From Iris pallida (Eukaryota; Streptophyta; Magnoliopsida; Asparagales; Iridaceae), in NCBI GenBank assembly GCA_029216955.1, contig JANAVB010009599.1:361314-425313 (forward strand): DNA of 64,000 nt, in the 5' to 3' direction. Position numbers and translations under genes: made by a program. The notes under the pieces were generated by a model. The model ran no database searches. It had not been told where the DNA came from and saw only the letters and a list, made by a program, of their open reading frames with translations. Shown piece by piece: positions 54,925-64,000 of this stretch. Positions within the stretch are counted from its first letter, which is position 1, and every line of letters starts with the position of its first letter.

Positions 54925-56755
54925 ATGGCTACTATGAAATTTACAAGTGAAGGTCAGGCCACAAACGGACCTCCTCTGTTTGATGGTACTAACTACACTT
55001 ATTGGAAAACACGGATGAGTTTTTTCTTAAAGTCTCTTGATTTTAACTTATGGGCTATTGTTCTTGATGGCTATCAAAAGCCACTCGTATAAATATCGAG
55101 GGTGTTTTAGTTAAAAAACCCCAAAACAGTTTACAGAGGAAGAAAAGAAAAAGGCCAGTCTTGATGCACGTGCCATTAATGCTCTTTTTTGTGCCTTAGA
55201 CAGAACAGAATTTAACAGGGTATCTACATGCACAACGGCAAATGGTGTATGGAAGCTTCTCGAAGTTACACATGAAGGCACGACTCAAGTCAAGGAGTCA
55301 AAAGTCAGCAGACTTACTCAAGAGTACGAGGCGTTCAAAATGAAGCCAAATGAAACAGTCACACAAATGTTCGAGAGGTTCTTGGATATTGTAAACCCTT
55401 TGTCCTCCTTAGGCAAAGAATACAGTAACCACGAAAAGATTCGCAAACTCCTGCGAGCTCACCAAGAACTGGATTCCGAAGGCTACAGCTATCATTGAAG
55501 GAAACGACCTCACCACAATGACACTTGAAGTACTCATGGGTAAGCTACTCACTCATGAACTGGATCTACAAGATTTTGAAGAGCCTGCACCAAAGGAGAA
55601 GACTATCGCCCTCAAGGCTCAGCACAGAAAAGCTGCTGAAGATGACTCAGACAGCAGTGGATCTGACGCTGAAGATCAAGCACTCCTAGCAAGGAAGTTC
55701 AAAAGATTTATGAGACATGAGAGAAAAGAGTCAAAGAGAACAACAACAACAACTGGTACCAAGAAGCTGTCTCTGCTATGGCTGCAAGAAGAAGGGACAT
55801 ATGAAGAAGGACTGTCCCACCAACTCATCAGAGCAAGAAGAACAACAGGTATGAAAAAGGCAACCTGAAGAGATCAACATCCCGGAAATACGCCAACACC
55901 AGCATATGGCATGAGAGTGAAGCAGGCGACTCAGAAGATGAACATTCAGAGGACGCTGCAAACATCTACTTCATGGCAGTTGATCAGGTACCTACTGAAC
56001 CTGTAGAAACATATGATGACTTTACCTTTGAGCAATTAGGAGATGCCTTCAGTGACCTGATGCTTGACTACAGGAAATGCGTAGTAATATCAGACCGCTA
56101 AGAAGTACTCAAAGAGTACAAAGGAGAAATAGGAAGACTTACCGACCTACTAGCTGAGGTTAGAACTAGTGTTAGTGAGTCTGGTGAGCTTTCCTCTATA
56201 AAGCTCTTATTACACGAGACTAAACAGTCATCTGAAGAGAAAGATAAGATTATAGACCAATTGAGAGAAGATCTTTCAAAAGAAAAGAAAAGTCGTCAAT
56301 CTGCACAAATCAGATGGAATCACTCACTTCTGATTAACTAAGTTATATGACACTTCCAAAAGGTTGGAAATTAGGTTAGGAAAACGGCCTGAGCCTGCTG
56401 TTCCTATCCTAAACGTGTCACTTACCAAAAATTCGGAACATTCCAAGCTAAACATGTCAGACCAAACCAATAAACACCTTTACCCAAAAGGTTAAGCCCA
56501 AACATGATCATAGGTATGCATTCTTCTATACTAGAAAACCTAAACCTACCAACCATGCATATCACTCTGCTTTCAACACTCAACATGCACAATGTCATTA
56601 TTGTGGCCTCATTGGTCATATTTCATCTGCATGTAGAATGAGAAAGCTAGTTGATTTAAATGTTTATGCTTGGATACCTAAAGCTAACAATTCAGGACCC
56701 TACAAGAAATGGGTACCAAGAGTTTCATCTGCAAACTGTTTTGTAGGTGGAACAC
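54925..56755 (+). pseudogene. gag: gag of G
   Basis: Capsid protein of the Sirevirus. It starts at ATG 54925 with the signature PPLFDGTNYTYWKTRM, then a stop and shift at about 55090. The core continues as INALFCALDRTEFNRVSTC and FERFLDIVNPL, with a further break near 55497. Frame 55518-55868 holds an acidic segment (DSDSSGSDAED) and runs into the first zinc knuckle region. In the correct phase that knuckle reads CYGCKKKGHMKKDC (55774-55815). A second one is CHYCGLIGHISSAC (56593-56634). A coiled-coil-like Lys/Glu-rich stretch lies between (about 56100-56320). At least four frame breaks. Confidence 0.87.
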
Positions 56756-56930
56756 CCTTCACATACTAGAAGCAAATGGATCCTCGACAGCGGTTGCTCA
56801 CGGCATATGACCGGTGACGCTACTCTATTTGCAACACTGTCGAAGAAAAGAAGGAAGGCTATGTTTCCTTCGGCAATAATTTAAAAGGGTTATTATTGGT
56901 ATCGGTGATGTTGGTAAATCTCCCTATCCC
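56756..56930 (+). pseudogene. Protease of G
   Basis: In one phase the sequence reads KWILDSGCSRHMTGDATLF, the classical copia protease start, with the catalytic Asp at 56786-56788. A shift at about 56880 leads to the open integrase frame. The active-site triad itself is intact, unlike in E. Confidence 0.85.
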
Positions 56931-58448
56931 GTGATTAAAGATGTCTGTCTGGTTACCGAGTTGAAACATAATCTGCTCAGCATAAGTCATCTAGCTGATC
57001 ATGGTTATGGTATCAACTTTGGCAAAGACAAATGTACTATAGTTGATAGCTCAACTGGTAGTACTATCTTTGAAGGAATCAGGAAAGACAATATATATGT
57101 TTTCTATCTATTGGAAGAAGCTAACATTTCAGGTAGATGCTTAATGGCCAAAAGTAATGAGAGTCATTTATGGTATATGAGACTCGGTCATGCAAACATG
57201 GATACAATTTCAAGATTATCCACAAAGAAGTTAGTACGCGATTTACCGGACATAACATTCAAGAAGGATTCGGTATGCAGCCAATGCGAAAAGAACAAGG
57301 CTACCAGATCCACATTCAAGTCTGTAAACGCAGTATGTACTACTAGACCTCTACAATTGCTACACATAGATTTATTCGGTCCTAGCAGAGTTGCTAGCCT
57401 CGGAGGTAAATTATATGCATTTGTAATTGTAGATGATTTTTCTAGATACACGTGGGTATATTTCTTGACACGCAAGAATGACGCATTATCCGAATTTGTC
57501 GCCTTTTGCAAGAAAGTACAAAATGAAAAAGGTTACATGATCACTCGTATTAGAAGCGATCATGGAGGCGAATTCGAGAATGCTGATTTCGAGCAATTTT
57601 GTGACACACACGATTTTATACACGAGTTCTCCTGCCCTAGAACTCCACAACAAAATGGAGTTGTGGAACGTAAGAACAGAACTCTAACTGAAATGGCCAG
57701 AGTAATGTTAAATCAATTTAGCCTACCCAAATACTTCTGGGCTGAAGCTGTCAATACAGCTTGCTTTGTGCTCAATAGAGTTCTAATTCGACCCAAATCG
57801 AAGAAGACTCCATTTGAGTTATGGTTTGATAGAATTCCTTCAGTTTCATATTTTGAGATATTTGGCTGTAAGTGCTTTATTCTTAATACTAAAGACAATT
57901 TGGGAAAGTTTGACGAAAAGGCCGATGAAGGTATATTTTTATGTTATGCGGCCAAGAGCAAAGGATACAGAGTCTTCAACAAACGTACCATGATCATCGA
58001 AGAGTCAATCAACGTCACTTTTGATGAAATGAACCAAATGACACTCGATGACAGTGATGAAGATCTGCCTACATCAAGCTCAACATCAGCTGAACCTGAA
58101 CCAAGCTCTGCACAAGCTGAACCCCCTAGAGGAGATCCAGGAACCAGCTACCTACAGAGTCTACCGAAAAGGTTAAAATTCACAGCTGATCATCCACAAG
58201 ATTTGGTAATTGGTGACATTACCAAAGGAGTAAGCACTCGATCATCCAGTAGAGATATTATTTCTAGTGTTGCATTTATTTCACAGCTAGAACCTAAATC
58301 TATTGATGAAGCATGTAGTGATAGTTTCTGGATAGATGCCATGCAAGAGGAATTGAACCAATTCGAACGGAATCAAGTTTGGGAACTTGTTTCCAAGCCT
58401 ATTGATCATCCGGTCATTGGCACCCGTTGGGTATTCCGAAAAAACTGA
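56931..58448 (+). CDS. pol: Integrase and RT entry of G
   Basis: Open for 505 codons; the ATG is only the first in the frame. It begins at the end of protease (CLVTELKHNLLSISHLAD). The HHCC zinc region follows (LWYMRLGHANMDTISRL with CSQCEKNKATR), then the core with Asp in LLHIDLFGPSRV, Asp in IRSDHGGEFEN and Glu in NGVVERKNRTL, and the C-terminal GCKCFILNTKDNLGKFD. A Ser/Pro-rich linker follows, and the RT start (WELVSKPIDHPVIGTRWVF) ends at a stop at 58446-58448. A single-base indel in the A run at 58438-58444 explains the stop. All integrase catalytic residues are present. Confidence 0.92.
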   Translation: MIKDVCLVTELKHNLLSISHLADHGYGINFGKDKCTIVDSSTGSTIFEGIRKDNIYVFYLLEEANISGRCLMAKSNESHLWYMRLGHANMDTISRLSTKKLVRDLPDITFKKDSVCSQCEKNKATRSTFKSVNAVCTTRPLQLLHIDLFGPSRVASLGGKLYAFVIVDDFSRYTWVYFLTRKNDALSEFVAFCKKVQNEKGYMITRIRSDHGGEFENADFEQFCDTHDFIHEFSCPRTPQQNGVVERKNRTLTEMARVMLNQFSLPKYFWAEAVNTACFVLNRVLIRPKSKKTPFELWFDRIPSVSYFEIFGCKCFILNTKDNLGKFDEKADEGIFLCYAAKSKGYRVFNKRTMIIEESINVTFDEMNQMTLDDSDEDLPTSSSTSAEPEPSSAQAEPPRGDPGTSYLQSLPKRLKFTADHPQDLVIGDITKGVSTRSSSRDIISSVAFISQLEPKSIDEACSDSFWIDAMQEELNQFERNQVWELVSKPIDHPVIGTRWVFRKN

Positions 58449-59824
58449 ATGAGGATGGTTTAGTAACTCGTAACAAGGCTCGACTCGTAGCTCAAGGATA
58501 CAATCAAGAAGAGGGTATCGACTACGATGAGACTTATGCCCCAGTTGCAAGATTAGAATCCATTCGTATGTTATGTGCATTTGCATGTTTTCATGATTTC
58601 AAACTTTTTCAAATGGATGCAAAAAGTGCTTTTCTAAATGGATTTATAAAAGAAGAAGTTTTTGTAGCACAACCTCCGGGTTTCACGGATTTCAAAAATC
58701 CTGACCATGTTTTCAAGTTGAAGAAAGCCTTATACGGTTTGAAACAAGCCCCTCGTGCTTGGTATGATCGTCTAAGCTCTTTTCTACTTGACAACGGTTT
58801 TACAAAAGGAAAGGTTGACACTACACTTTTTATTAAATCTTTTAATGGTAAGCTGCTTTTAATTCAGATCTATGTTGATGATATCATATTTGGATCCACT
58901 GATGAATCTCTTTGTCAAGAATTCTCTAAGTGTATGCAGAATGAGTTTGAGATGAGCATGATGGGAGAGCTGAAATTCTTTCTCGGATTGCAAATCAAAC
59001 AAACCGACAATGGGACGTTCATTAATCAAGCCAAGTACACAAAAGATTTGCTAAAGAAGTTTGATCTGGACAATGTCAAACCTATTGGCACTCCGATGGC
59101 AACTTCAACAAAGCTTGATTTTGACGAACAAGGCAAGCCAGTCGACACACGTAAGTATCTAGGTATGATTGGTAGTTTACTTTACTTAACTGCTAGTCGT
59201 CCAGATATAATGTTTAGTGTTTGCTTGTGTGCACGTTTTCAAGCTAACCCAAAGGAATCACATATGTCCGCAGTTAAGCGTATCTTCCGATACCTTAAAG
59301 GAACTTCTTCTGTCGGCTTGTGGTATCCCAAATCCAAATCCTTTGACCTTATTGGTTATTCGGATGCAGATTTTGCTGGATGCAAGGTTGATAGAAAAAG
59401 TACTAGCGGTACATGTCATTTCTTAGGCAAGGCTCTAGTCTCTTGGTTTAGTAAAAAGCAAAATTCTGTAGCCTTATCAACAACAGAGGCTGAGTACATC
59501 GCCGCAGGACGTTGTTGTGCTCAGATTTTGTGGATGAAACAAACCTTAGAAGACTTTGATTTATTTTACACACATATTCCTATTTTCTGTGATAACACTA
59601 GCACCATTAATTTGACTAAGAATCCTGTATGTCACTCTCGTACTAAACATATCGAGATTCGGCATCATTTTCTTAGAGATCATCATCAAAATGGAGATAT
59701 AAACCTTGTATACATAGATACTGATAATCAATTAGCTGACATCTTCACTAAACCTCTAGCGGAAGATCGCTTCAATTATTTACGTCGAGAATTAGGAATT
59801 TTGGACGTCAATAATATTAATTGA
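58427..59824 (+). CDS. pol: Reverse transcriptase and RNase H of G
   Basis: Open for 465 codons. RT motifs in order: LVTRNKARLVAQGYNQEEG, LFQMDAKSAFLNG, LYGLKQAPRAWYDRL, and the intact polymerase box YVDD at 58870-58881. The linker is YLGMIGSLLYLTASRPDI. RNase H follows with GYSDADFAGC, STSGTCHFLG, STTEAEYIAAGRCCAQILW and FCDNTSTINL, ending in NQLADIFTKPLAEDRF just before the stop at 59822-59824. It is the best-preserved RT in the window. The real product would be processed from Gag-Pol; the ATG at 58427 is not a start. Confidence 0.94.
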   Translation: MGIPKKLNEDGLVTRNKARLVAQGYNQEEGIDYDETYAPVARLESIRMLCAFACFHDFKLFQMDAKSAFLNGFIKEEVFVAQPPGFTDFKNPDHVFKLKKALYGLKQAPRAWYDRLSSFLLDNGFTKGKVDTTLFIKSFNGKLLLIQIYVDDIIFGSTDESLCQEFSKCMQNEFEMSMMGELKFFLGLQIKQTDNGTFINQAKYTKDLLKKFDLDNVKPIGTPMATSTKLDFDEQGKPVDTRKYLGMIGSLLYLTASRPDIMFSVCLCARFQANPKESHMSAVKRIFRYLKGTSSVGLWYPKSKSFDLIGYSDADFAGCKVDRKSTSGTCHFLGKALVSWFSKKQNSVALSTTEAEYIAAGRCCAQILWMKQTLEDFDLFYTHIPIFCDNTSTINLTKNPVCHSRTKHIEIRHHFLRDHHQNGDINLVYIDTDNQLADIFTKPLAEDRFNYLRRELGILDVNNIN

Positions 59825-60419
59825 TTTTATTTTATGTTTTTATATCATTATGCAAAAACTGTGTTAGAGACAAGCTAATAAAGAGTCTGTCTGTCACCAC
59901 AACTACGGTTGAAGCGAAGCGGTATTTAAGAGTTCCTCGGTGAACCTCCGCCAGCTGGGACAGTACTCCTACAGCTAATCTGAGACAGCTGCTGTGTAAC
60001 GATTTAACTCATAAAATATTATTAATTATGTTATTTGAAAGCTAAAATAACTAATCTTTGAATTAAATATTTGAAACGAGTCAATGAAAAAGAAGTAGCA
60101 AAATCAACTTGAAAGAACCCTAGGCGAATTCGGCCAGAACTCTGACCGAATTCGGCCCGAGTTCGGTTGAGGGTATCTGCGTATATATCCAGAACCCGAG
60201 AGCTCCTTCTCTTCCATTGCTTCCATATTTCCAACCAGCAGCTACAGCCGCTCGAAATTCCTCCAAACCCTAGGTATTCACCAACCCATTGCTCCCTATC
60301 TACTTGGTGAAATCCTTCCAAACTTTGGAATCATGCGGAGATCATCCTTCTCAAACATAAATTTTTGTGAGGTATAACTCTCCCTTTCTCCCCTTTCAAA
60401 TTTGTGCTTATTTATTTCA

Positions 60420-61690
60420 ATGGCACCTAGATTTAATCCGTCTAAGAGGAAGAAGACTACTCCTAGTGTGGAAGGGTCTCTTCGAATCCTCATACGGATT
60501 TTGTTTTTGCCAGTCCAAAAGAGCGACGGTGCTTTCGATGGGTTTTTCTTTCAAACCCTCGATCAAGCTTTATTATGGTACGGTGACTTTTCCACCCGAT
60601 CCATATGCAGCGGCGCTCCGGTTAAATAGACGGTATTTCCTGACCATTGTCACTTATTTGAGGCATTAGGGTTACATTTGCTTGTTAAACTGTGCTTCCC
60701 AATTGCTACTAATGCCATTAGATTGTTCTATTGCAATCTCGTAGTTAACACTTTTGACGTGAGCACACGTGTTGGAGGCATAGATATTGAGTTCAATGAT
60801 GTCCTCCTAGCGGAGATTCTTGGGATTTCCAATGAAGGTGAACCGCTAGTTGATATCACGGAATTCGAGTTTCCCGAAGGCACTACACTCACGAGTTTCA
60901 AAACGGAACTTTGTGCACCTGACAGAGTACGTTCTGGAAAGTTTAAGGCTAACAACCTTAACTTGTTTAACTACGAATTGCATCGCATCATCTACTCTAC
61001 TCTACTTCCTAAATCCACTTCCAAGGATGATGTGACTTTGCTTGAGCTATCCGCTATGTATCATCTTATCAAGGGGATTCCTTTTTCCGTCTCCAAGACT
61101 ATTATTCAGATGATGGGACGTTGTCGTGCAAGAGATCGAAATCTCTTACGCGATGATTCTCCTCGTATCTTTCAGCGCTTCGACATCGATCTATCGACTT
61201 GTACTCAGGACTCTGAGCCCAAGTTACTCCAGCTTTCTCGGCGCAGCCGGACTGCTTCAGCTCCACTCCTGCTCCTCCTACTGCACCGTCTCCACCACAT
61301 CAGCCGTATGCCATAACTTTTGAGGGCATACATCAGCACCTATCTGCTTTGCACGTCTCGATGACGGACATGGCTCGCGAGCGTGAGTTCCGCGATGTCA
61401 CCCGTTACCAGGCGATGGCAAACTCCTTGGCCGATCTGCGTTTTGCACAGACTGGTCACTCTGCCACTTCCATCCCTCGAGATCCAGCCTTTTCGGGTTA
61501 CCGCTGTGAGGATGAGGCTGTCCATGCCTACTTTCAGCCCGGTAACGCCTACGATTGGTATCGTGCTCCTCGAGATTATGTTGGCGAGTTCTATGCTGGC
61601 CCCTACTCATCCTACTGGCGGGTACTTCTGGTGCTGGTACTTCCGGTCATGCTGGCCGTGCTGCTGATGATATTGATGAGGATAGTGATG
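60420..61690 (+). pseudogene. Extra 3' ORF of G in the env position
   Basis: Past pol, a gene-like stretch begins at ATG 60420 (MAPRFNPSKRKKTTPS, a basic N-terminus), shifts near 60620, and is open from 60678 to 61316. It contains IRLFYCNLVVN and GGIDIEFNDVLLAEILGIS. This pattern resembles the domain of plant transposon-associated proteins annotated as putative plant transposon protein (Transposase_32 type). A further shift leads to 61349-61780 with a helical ALHVSMTDMAREREFRD segment and a C-terminal Tyr-rich part. SIRE1-type elements have an env-like ORF in this place, but I see no convincing signal peptide. A hydrophobic run (about 61625-61675) exists only in one shifted frame. Function unknown. 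Confidence 0.6.
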
Positions 61691-61780
61691 ATGAGATCTG
61701 ATCTGATTACTAGTGACATTCTACTGTATACTTGGAAATGCTCCGACATTCCAAGTTTTTATCATTTACTTTTTGATTAG

Positions 61781-62250
61781 TACTTTGTAGTTTGCTATCA
61801 GTATTTCTTTTATCTTCATGGACATGTTTATGATGTTTCATTTATGACATCTCAGTTTAGTTCAGCATTTTGTTTAGCACTATTTTCTTATATTGCTTTT
61901 CATTTTTAAACTGTCTGTGAAATAGCATGCCTGAGATTTTTTTATGCAATACATGCTTGTGATGATAATTTGTAGAAATATTACATGCCTGTAATGCTAT
62001 ATCTCTAATTATTTACTGTATCTTTATTTTGTTTTCTCACTATTTGTTACTTATGTTGATTGCGGGGGAGTCTTCTGCATTTCATGCAGGGGAGTCTCTT
62101 GTACAACTATTTTGCTAAGTGACAAAGGGGGAGAAAATTAAAATGATCTAACATTTTTTTAGTTGAATATAGGTTATGAACAATTTTTCACCTTTTGATA
62201 TTTTTTCGAACTAGCTTATTGTTATATCATTCATAGTTTGTCAATTATCA
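61781..62250 (+). other. 3' untranslated region of G with several polypurine-like tracts
   Basis: T-rich non-coding DNA. G-run purine tracts are at 62061-62070 (TGCGGGGGAG), 62086-62095 (GCAGGGGAGT) and 62121-62137 (GACAAAGGGGGAGAAAA), ahead of the functional tract. Confidence 0.75.
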
Positions 62251-62263
62251 AAATGGGGGAGAT
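62251..62263 (+). other. Polypurine tract of G
   Basis: AAATGGGGGAGAT directly before the 3' LTR start. Confidence 0.9.
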
Positions 62264-63328
62264 TGTTGGCCCATTGGTCATATGGTCAACCTGATTTTAA
62301 TAATTGATCAAAACTCTGTCTGGATATACAAAGCTTGTTGGGTCATTCTCAGCTTCTTGGACATAAGCAAGATTGGATATTCACTTCGTTCAAGACTGAA
62401 GATCTGTTTGCCTACTTGAGTCTGTATTTCCTATGCAATGTAATTTTCTTTTTATTTGAGTCTAGGAATACATTGTACACCGAGTCGTACTGGCAAATAG
62501 GCTATTCCCAAAAATAGTTCAAAATGTTTTTAAAATGACCTATCAAATTGTTTACAAAAAGGTTTTCAAAAAGGTTTTCAAAAATTACCAAAACCTATTT
62601 TAAAAACCCTAACCTAACCCTGACAGAACTCGGCCAGAGTTCGGCCAGAGTTCGGCCAGAGTTCGGTTGGTGGCCGTTTTGATTTTGAATTCTCTGGAAC
62701 TTGGTCCTCCTGCAGTTGCGGATTTGACCGAGATTTGCTCATCGAGTTCTGCCCGAATTCTGCCCGAATTCTGACAGAGTTCTCCCTTTGGAAATCCTAT
62801 AAATAGAGAAGTATTTCGATCATTTCAACTCACTCATTCACTTTCAATCTTCTCTCTATCTAAAAAGCTTTCTGCCTTCCAAAGAGTTTTCTAGAGCTTT
62901 CATTTTCAGATCCCAAGCCAGTTACAATCCTCTAGTCGATTTGCCAGTACGGTACGGTCTAGAAGTTTCTGAGAGATTGTAATCAGAAGGCTTGATTGAA
63001 GATACCTCTTCACATTTGAAGTTGGACGAGTTCTTCGTATCAAAGCTCGCGTTGTAGAAGTTGCAAGGACTTGTAAGAAAACTTGCGGTTTTTCCTATAG
63101 TGGATTCAAACTGGTAGCAAGAGTTCTACCGACTGGATTAGTCCTCAACAGAGGGATACCAGTATACATCGCTGTCTTTGCGTTTGCTTTCTGAACTCTG
63201 CCTTTACTTTATTTTCATCTGTGATTATATACTGTGATTGTGTTGCTAACTTTTTAATTAGCATTATTCCGCTGCCAACTCTATTCACCCCCCCTCTAGA
63301 GTATTACGCTTTACTATACGTTCCTACA
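62264..63328 (+). mobile_element. 3' LTR of G
   Basis: Near-identical to 53779-54840. TATA box at 62808-62816; CGGCCAGAGTT triple repeat at 62631-62663. Confidence 0.96.
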
Positions 63329-63333
63329 AATTT
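63329..63333. repeat. Target-site duplication of G, right copy (AATTT)
   Basis: Exact match to 53774-53778. Confidence 0.9.
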
Positions 63334-63741
63334 TGTGGAGGCAGCGATGAAGAGTGTGGTGATGATGACGAAGATGGTGGCAGGGATGGTCTGGGGTGGC
63401 CGCTCCGAGGAGGAAGATAGATCTGTTGTTTGCGGCGGGGCTGGGGAAGTGGTGTTGGCGTGGTGGCGGTCTACGGTGGTGGAAGTCATGGGCCGTTGGG
63501 GAGACGGTCGGTCCGTGGGCGTTGTGGTCGGGGTGATAGTGATGATGGTGTATTGAAAGGCTGTGGTGGTTGTGATCGGGTTGTTGCGAGTCGCCGGAGG
63601 GAAAGTCGTGAAGCGAATGTCGGAGTGGTGTTTGGTCGGGATGCTGACGGTGGTGGTGTGGTCGGGTGGCTCGGCTACGACTAGGGTTAGGGTTAGGATT
63701 GTGTCGGGGATGGATGATGACATGTGTCCGTGTGTGGACAC
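63334..63741 (-). other. First half of an open frame in LTR D, split by G
   Basis: A minus-strand frame from ATG 63741, about 130 bases after the TATA box, rich in Thr, Pro and Ser (MSTHGHMSSSIPDTILTLT and onward). It is in phase with 53485-53778 across insertion G, so before G arrived the open frame was about 235 codons. No domain recognised. It may be a chance frame in C-rich DNA. Confidence 0.3.
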
Positions 63742-63868
63742 AGAAGGTGACGATGTAATTGTAATGGTGGAAAATAGTGGAAAGGTGGAGACACGAACGA
63801 TGCACGCAATGATGTGGGTGGTGGAGAATTTTGTGGATGGTATAATTTTTATGGATGAGTACCTCTCC

Positions 63869-63875
63869 TTATATA
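63869..63875 (-). promoter_or_regulatory. TATA box in LTR D
   Basis: On the minus strand TATATAA after CCCACCTCC, in the same context as the TATA box of C (GGGATTCCCACCC then TATAAATAG). Confidence 0.6.
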
Positions 63876-64000
63876 GGAGGTGGGATTCCCAGTTGGATAA
63901 GGATTTGGGAAAATTTAAACCCTTAATAGATAATTAGCTACTAATTTCAATAAATTTAAAACCAATCAAATCCAAATCCCAATCCAAATCCATTAAATCT

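Larger units (their letters stand above)
53779..63328 (+). mobile_element. Sirevirus-type copia element G
   Basis: This is a complete 9550-bp Ty1/copia element with LTRs of 1062 and 1065 bp, initiator-Met PBS, gag with two zinc knuckles, protease, integrase, RT, RNase H, an extra 3' ORF and several polypurine-like tracts. The extra ORF and multiple PPTs are known Sirevirus (Maximus/SIRE) traits. By eye the LTRs differ by about six substitutions and eight small indels, so it is the youngest insertion. Even so, gag, protease and the integrase-RT junction are frameshifted. Confidence 0.94.
63329..64000 (-). mobile_element. LTR D, upstream portion (right of G), runs off the window
   Basis: Continuation of the LTR at 51169-53778. 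On the minus strand it has AT-rich DNA, GGGAATCCCACCTCCTATATAAGG around 63865-63895, then a C-rich stretch down to the insertion point. The visible LTR totals about 3.3 kb and its start lies beyond 64000, which fits Tekay-type LTR size. A short CCTAACCCTAACC run near 63685 is not a telomere. Confidence 0.7.

Noticed and set aside
63680..63700. Telomere-like CCTAACCCTAACC run (similar bits at 54116, 62608, 23998)
   Set aside because: Only one or two repeats inside LTRs, too short to be an interstitial telomere.

Overview
The window is a dense nest of plant LTR retrotransposons. I see no host protein-coding gene, rRNA, tRNA or CRISPR array. The organism is a flowering plant, probably one with a large repeat-rich genome: it has Tat-lineage Gypsy elements carrying a second, archaeal-type RNase H, Tekay-type chromoviruses with very long LTRs, and a Sirevirus-type copia element. 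The species cannot be told from the sequence.

Layout. A, an old degenerate Tekay-like Gypsy element on the minus strand, is the backbone of the left two thirds (1-912, 22107-23651, 36541-40022). It was hit by three later elements. F (913-22106, plus, TSD GGTCC) is a 13.4-kb Tat element. It is itself interrupted in its reverse transcriptase by the copia element E (7731-15506, plus, TSD TGAAG). C (23652-36540, plus, TSD AAACT/AAATT) is a 12.9-kb Tekay chromovirus with roughly 4-kb LTRs. H (40023-48870, minus, TSD GGTAT) is a Tat relative of F that has lost gag, protease and reverse transcriptase. On the right, the plus-strand Gypsy element B (LTR end, PBS and start of gag, to 51168) is cut by a long minus-strand LTR, D (51169 to beyond 64000). 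D is split by the Sirevirus G (53779-63328, plus, TSD AATTT). Two chains reach three levels: A>F>E and B>D>G.

Relative age. G has near-identical LTRs and is the youngest. The LTRs of E differ at roughly 4-5% of positions by eye, so E is older. A lacks intact frames throughout.

Coding state. The best frames are the 770-codon polymerase frame of C, the RT/RNase H frame of G and the integrase of H. Every element carries stops or frameshifts, so none looks autonomous as written. Many breaks are single-base indels, so some may be assembly errors.

Most interesting. (1) In both Tat elements a 5' leader frame starts inside the last bases of the LTR and reads through the primer binding site. (2) The LTRs of H carry a copy of that leader region plus a 27-bp tandem array of 22 or 24 units. 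(3) F has an antisense frame with its own TATA box between pol and the 3' LTR. (4) C has a clean 96-bp GT-AG intron candidate inside integrase that is absent from A. (5) G has an extra gene in the env position that looks like a plant-transposon-associated domain.
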